Of a stretch of DNA of 8,867 bases, positions 7,229 through 8,867 are shown one piece after another; the first letter of the stretch is position 1; each line of letters opens with the position of its first letter. Under the pieces are notes generated by a model that was given only the letters and a program-made list of their open reading frames with translations, was not told the DNA's origin and made no database searches. This stretch comes from JACMLD01 sp036500065 (GTDB lineage: Bacteria; Bacteroidota; Bacteroidia; Chitinophagales; Chitinophagaceae): the NCBI GenBank assembly GCA_036500065.1, contig DASYCT010000473.1:1-8867 (forward strand). Direction: 5' to 3'. The position numbers were made by a program, and so were the translations under genes.

Positions 7229-7273
7229 TATTAGGTCCTGCGTCCCGCCATTGGCGGGACGCAGGACCTAATA
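7229..7273. repeat. Perfect 45-bp palindrome between convergent genes
   Basis: Two 22-nt arms (7229-7250 and 7252-7273) are exact reverse complements around a single T at 7251. The core is GTCCTGCGTCCCGCCA. The element lies 41 bp past the plus-strand lipoprotein stop and 52 bp before the end of the convergent minus-strand gene. It could act as a bidirectional terminator, but neither side has a T-tract. Its perfection, GC-rich core and AT-rich edges look more like a dispersed REP-type or MITE-like palindrome. One copy in this window cannot settle that. Confidence 0.85.
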
Positions 7274-7325
7274 TTGTAATAGCAATAGTATCATTTTAAA
7301 CATCGCCGCACGCTGTTTATCCTGT

Positions 7326-7697
7326 TTAAAAAACCAGTCGTTTATATTCCATCCCCTTTCTCCCGAAATTGATAAACAGCCCAATCCTGCAACCGGAAAT
7401 TTTCAGGTAATTAAGCAACTGGGGCATGAACTCTTCTGAAATCCCACTGCCATTGGACGTAACTTCAAGGATAAGATCCTCAAACACTACAAAATCTGCG
7501 TGAAAATGAGAAGGCAACACGATCCCCTTATAGGTGATGTTGTACTGCTTTTCCCGTTCAAACGAAATGGATTGTTTGATGGCTTCTATTTCAATGGCGT
7601 CCTTGTACACTTTTTCGAGAAATCCATACCCGAGGTAGCGATACACTTCCATGCAGATGCCGATAATGCGGAATGTTTCGTTTTTTAATTGAATCAT
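7326..7697 (-). CDS. GxxExxY family protein (PD-(D/E)XK nuclease-like fold)
   Basis: The 123-residue protein contains the family signature Gly-Phe-Leu-Glu-Lys-Val-Tyr (residues 25-31). It also has the usual succession 'HADFVVFEDLILEV' (66-79), 'QLLNYLKISGCRIGLFINFG' (93-112), and a short C-terminal strand 'KRLVF'. GxxExxY proteins are abundant in Bacteroidota and resemble PD-(D/E)XK nucleases, but their cellular role is not established. Asp68 and Glu78 would be the acidic catalytic residues. At the expected E-x-K lysine, this copy has Thr80 ('LEVTS', codon ACG), so nuclease activity may be lost. The length is normal for the family. The ATG at 7697 overlaps the end of a decayed ssb reading frame by ATGA, so the gene probably shares that gene's upstream signals. 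It converges on the lipoprotein gene at 6654-7187. Confidence 0.9.
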   Translation of the reverse strand: MIQLKNETFRIIGICMEVYRYLGYGFLEKVYKDAIEIEAIKQSISFEREKQYNITYKGIVLPSHFHADFVVFEDLILEVTSNGSGISEEFMPQLLNYLKISGCRIGLFINFGRKGMEYKRLVF

Positions 7698-7853
7698 AAC
7701 GATAACGATTTAAAGGTTTTAAATAAGCGATGACAGGCGGCTGCCTGCCTGTCCCAGGCCACGGGGCAATGCCACACCCCCGGCAGTCATGCGCAACAGG
7801 GGCGGGCCGTTTACACGGCCGATAAGCTGAACTTTGTTTTTCAATACATTCAT
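7694..7853 (-). pseudogene. ssb: Remnant of a single-stranded DNA-binding protein gene (ssb)
   Basis: From the ATG at 7853 the minus strand reads 'MNVLKNKVQLIGRVNGPPLL' and then 'RMTAGGVALPRG', ending at a TAA at 7719 after 44 residues. The opening matches the start of Bacteroidota SSB proteins (typically MN.L.NKVQLIG...P..R....GG..), which run to 110 residues or more. In a second frame the same strand encodes 'VWHCPVAWDRQAA' (WH codons 7769-7774, VAW codons 7754-7762). This resembles the conserved W-H-x-x-V-A-W segment of the SSB OB fold. The two parts are joined by a frame change with roughly 25 residues missing between them. The second frame ends in TGA overlapping the start of the GxxExxY gene. 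The best reading is an ssb copy broken by an internal deletion plus frameshift. A short expressed 44-residue peptide is a less likely alternative. Confidence 0.65.
7732..7753. repeat. GC-rich inverted repeat inside the ssb remnant
   Basis: GACAGGC (7732-7738) and GCCTGTC (7747-7753) pair around an 8-nt spacer, and the interior CTGCCTGCCTG gives alternative pairings. CAGGCAGGC-type palindromes are a common form of dispersed repeat in Bacteroidota genomes. This one sits where the SSB-like reading frames degrade. It may be a repeat element or only a fortuitous hairpin. Confidence 0.4.
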
Positions 7854-7947
7854 TGTGTGGTGTTTTTAATTGAATAAGGTTATTTCTGCCGGGCGCCTGC
7901 TCCCACCCGGTTTCCAACACAAAGATGCGGCTCCCCCAATCGCCTAC

Positions 7948-8001
7948 CCGTGTTTAAACGTTTATATACGGATGTAAACGTTTGTAAGCGTTTAAACACG
8001 G
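7948..8001. promoter_or_regulatory. Phased 10-bp repeat array with LacI-operator-like cores
   Basis: A perfect 13-bp inverted repeat (CCGTGTTTAAACG at 7948-7960 and CGTTTAAACACGG at 7989-8001) bounds the element. Inside, from 7949, five successive 10-bp units each begin with CG (at 7949, 7959, 7969, 7979 and 7989), and three of them begin CGTTT. Two 8-bp palindromes AAACGTTT (7956-7963, 7976-7983) have centres exactly 20 bp apart, and two GTTTAAAC palindromes lie at 7952-7959 and 7990-7997. A central-CG core such as TGTAAACGTTTGTA (7973-7986) resembles LacI/GalR-family operators. The array ends 20 bp before the ATG of the DUF72 gene and lies between divergent genes, so it is probably a regulatory site with protein bound on one face of the helix. 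The regulator is not in the window. Confidence 0.6.
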
Positions 8002-8021
8002 CTTTGCCTTAATTTTAAAGC

Positions 8022-8867
8022 ATGGAATTTGGAAGAATACCCGGAAAAGAACTGGAAAAAACAGACTTCTCCCTGCCGCCGGAGCCGGCGGCCAACGGTC
8101 TTGTGTTGAAAAGCCCGGTGGCCCATCCGAAAGTATATCTCGGCTGCACCAGTTGGGGACGAAAAGAATGGATAGGAAAGATGTATCCGAAGGGCACCAA
8201 AGACGTTCACTTTCTCGAACACTATGTAAAGTATTATAACAGCGTGGAGCTGAACGCCACGCATTACCAGGTATACGGACCGGAAGCCATTGGCAAATGG
8301 GCTGCCAAAGCAGCCGGGCGGGATTTTAAATTCTGTCCCAAAGTACCGAAGGTCATCAGCCACGACAGCTTGTTCAATAATGCCGATGAGCTTACCACCG
8401 CCTTCCTCGAAGGCATCCGGGCTTTTGGAGAACACCTGGGACCGATCTTCCTGCAGGTAAGTGAAAAATACCATCCAAAGCAGCGCGACAACCTGTTTAA
8501 GTACCTGCACAGGTTGCCGGCCGACCTGCAGTTCTTTTTGGAAGCGCGTCACCCCGATTGGTTTGCCGACGCCGGGCTGCGCAAAGAATTGTTTGACACG
8601 CTGCGATCATTGAAGATAGGGGCCGTAATAACGGACACGGCCGGTCGTCGTGATGTCGCCCACATGGAACTGACCATTCCCAAAGCATTTATCCGCTATG
8701 TTGGCAACAGCCTGCATCCTACCGATTATACGCGTACGGACGCATGGGTGGAGCGCATCAGATACTGGCTGGAACATGGCCTGGGCGAACTTTATTTCTT
8801 TATGCACATGCACGACGAAGCTACTGTCCCCGAACTGAGCGTCCACCTTGTCGACAGGCTGAACGCC
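8022..8867 (+). CDS. DUF72 (YecE-like) family protein, C-terminus cut by window end
   Basis: An open frame of 282 codons runs from the ATG at 8022 to the window edge without a stop. A TAA lies in frame six bases upstream, so this is the first possible start. The protein has a 37-residue leader without clear domain features, then 'VYLGCTSWGRKEWIGKMYPKG' (38-58), the 'YYNSVELNATHYQ' segment (71-83) with Glu76 and Asn78, 'KFCPKVPKVISH' (103-114), 'GPIFLQVSEKY' (140-150) and 'FFLEARHPDWF' (171-181). These are the conserved blocks of DUF72, a TIM-barrel family of unknown biochemical activity. The end 'ELSVHLVDRLNA' suggests few residues are missing. The phased repeat array directly upstream probably controls it. 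It is divergent from the ssb remnant and the GxxExxY gene. Confidence 0.9.
   Translation, partial: MEFGRIPGKELEKTDFSLPPEPAANGLVLKSPVAHPKVYLGCTSWGRKEWIGKMYPKGTKDVHFLEHYVKYYNSVELNATHYQVYGPEAIGKWAAKAAGRDFKFCPKVPKVISHDSLFNNADELTTAFLEGIRAFGEHLGPIFLQVSEKYHPKQRDNLFKYLHRLPADLQFFLEARHPDWFADAGLRKELFDTLRSLKIGAVITDTAGRRDVAHMELTIPKAFIRYVGNSLHPTDYTRTDAWVERIRYWLEHGLGELYFFMHMHDEATVPELSVHLVDRLNA

Noticed and set aside
7591..7920. A 109-codon minus-strand frame overlapping the ssb remnant and the GxxExxY start
   Set aside because: The other two frames of the same strand carry the SSB-like segments and the GxxExxY protein. This third frame has no recognisable content.
7992..8552. A 186-codon open frame on the minus strand
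   Set aside because: It is antisense to the DUF72 gene, whose conserved blocks are clear, and its translation has no family resemblance.
1..8867. CRISPR array, tRNA or rRNA genes, transposase or integrase genes
   Set aside because: No regularly spaced repeats with unique spacers, no tRNA- or rRNA-like segments and no recombinase motifs were found on either strand.

Overview
The window looks like chromosomal DNA from a Bacteroidota bacterium, most likely a member of Chitinophagaceae or a close relative. The reasons are mid-range GC content, AT-rich gene starts without Shine-Dalgarno sequences, a TAnnTTTG-type promoter element, and protein families and wording typical of that group. The lineage is inferred from these traits and was not tested by a database search.

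Layout. At the left edge (25-453, minus) is a small secreted NTF2/SnoaL-like protein. Next comes a tightly packed minus-strand operon, transcribed right to left from about 5201 to 576: an MFS sugar-type transporter, a Tat-exported TIM-barrel isomerase/epimerase, a GMC-family FAD dehydrogenase, and its Tat-exported lipoprotein small subunit (gluconate 2-dehydrogenase subunit 3 family). The gaps are 20-36 bp, and the operon ends at a clear intrinsic terminator (519-553). A Gfo/Idh/MocA oxidoreductase gene (5344-6501, plus) diverges from it across a 142-bp promoter region. It is followed by a second NTF2-like protein, this one a lipoprotein (6654-7187, plus).

Right part. A perfect 45-bp palindrome sits between the convergent genes at 7187 and 7326. 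Then come a GxxExxY-family gene (7326-7697, minus), a decayed single-stranded DNA-binding protein gene (7694-7853, minus) and an array of 10-bp phased repeats with LacI-operator-like cores (7948-8001). The last gene encodes a DUF72 protein (from 8022, plus) and runs off the window.

How the genes may work together. The GMC enzyme carries a Cys-X5-Cys-X3-Cys cluster like that of three-subunit FAD glucose dehydrogenases, and its partner carries the only Tat signal of the pair, so the complex is probably exported by hitchhiking. The TIM-barrel protein also has a Tat signal. The likely scheme is sugar or glycoside oxidation and rearrangement or cleavage outside the cytoplasm, uptake by the MFS protein, and NAD(P)-linked conversion inside by the Gfo/Idh/MocA enzyme. 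A 3-keto-glycoside (or related ketosugar) pathway is the best hypothesis, but no glycosidase, DUF1080 protein or cytochrome c subunit is present in the window to confirm it.
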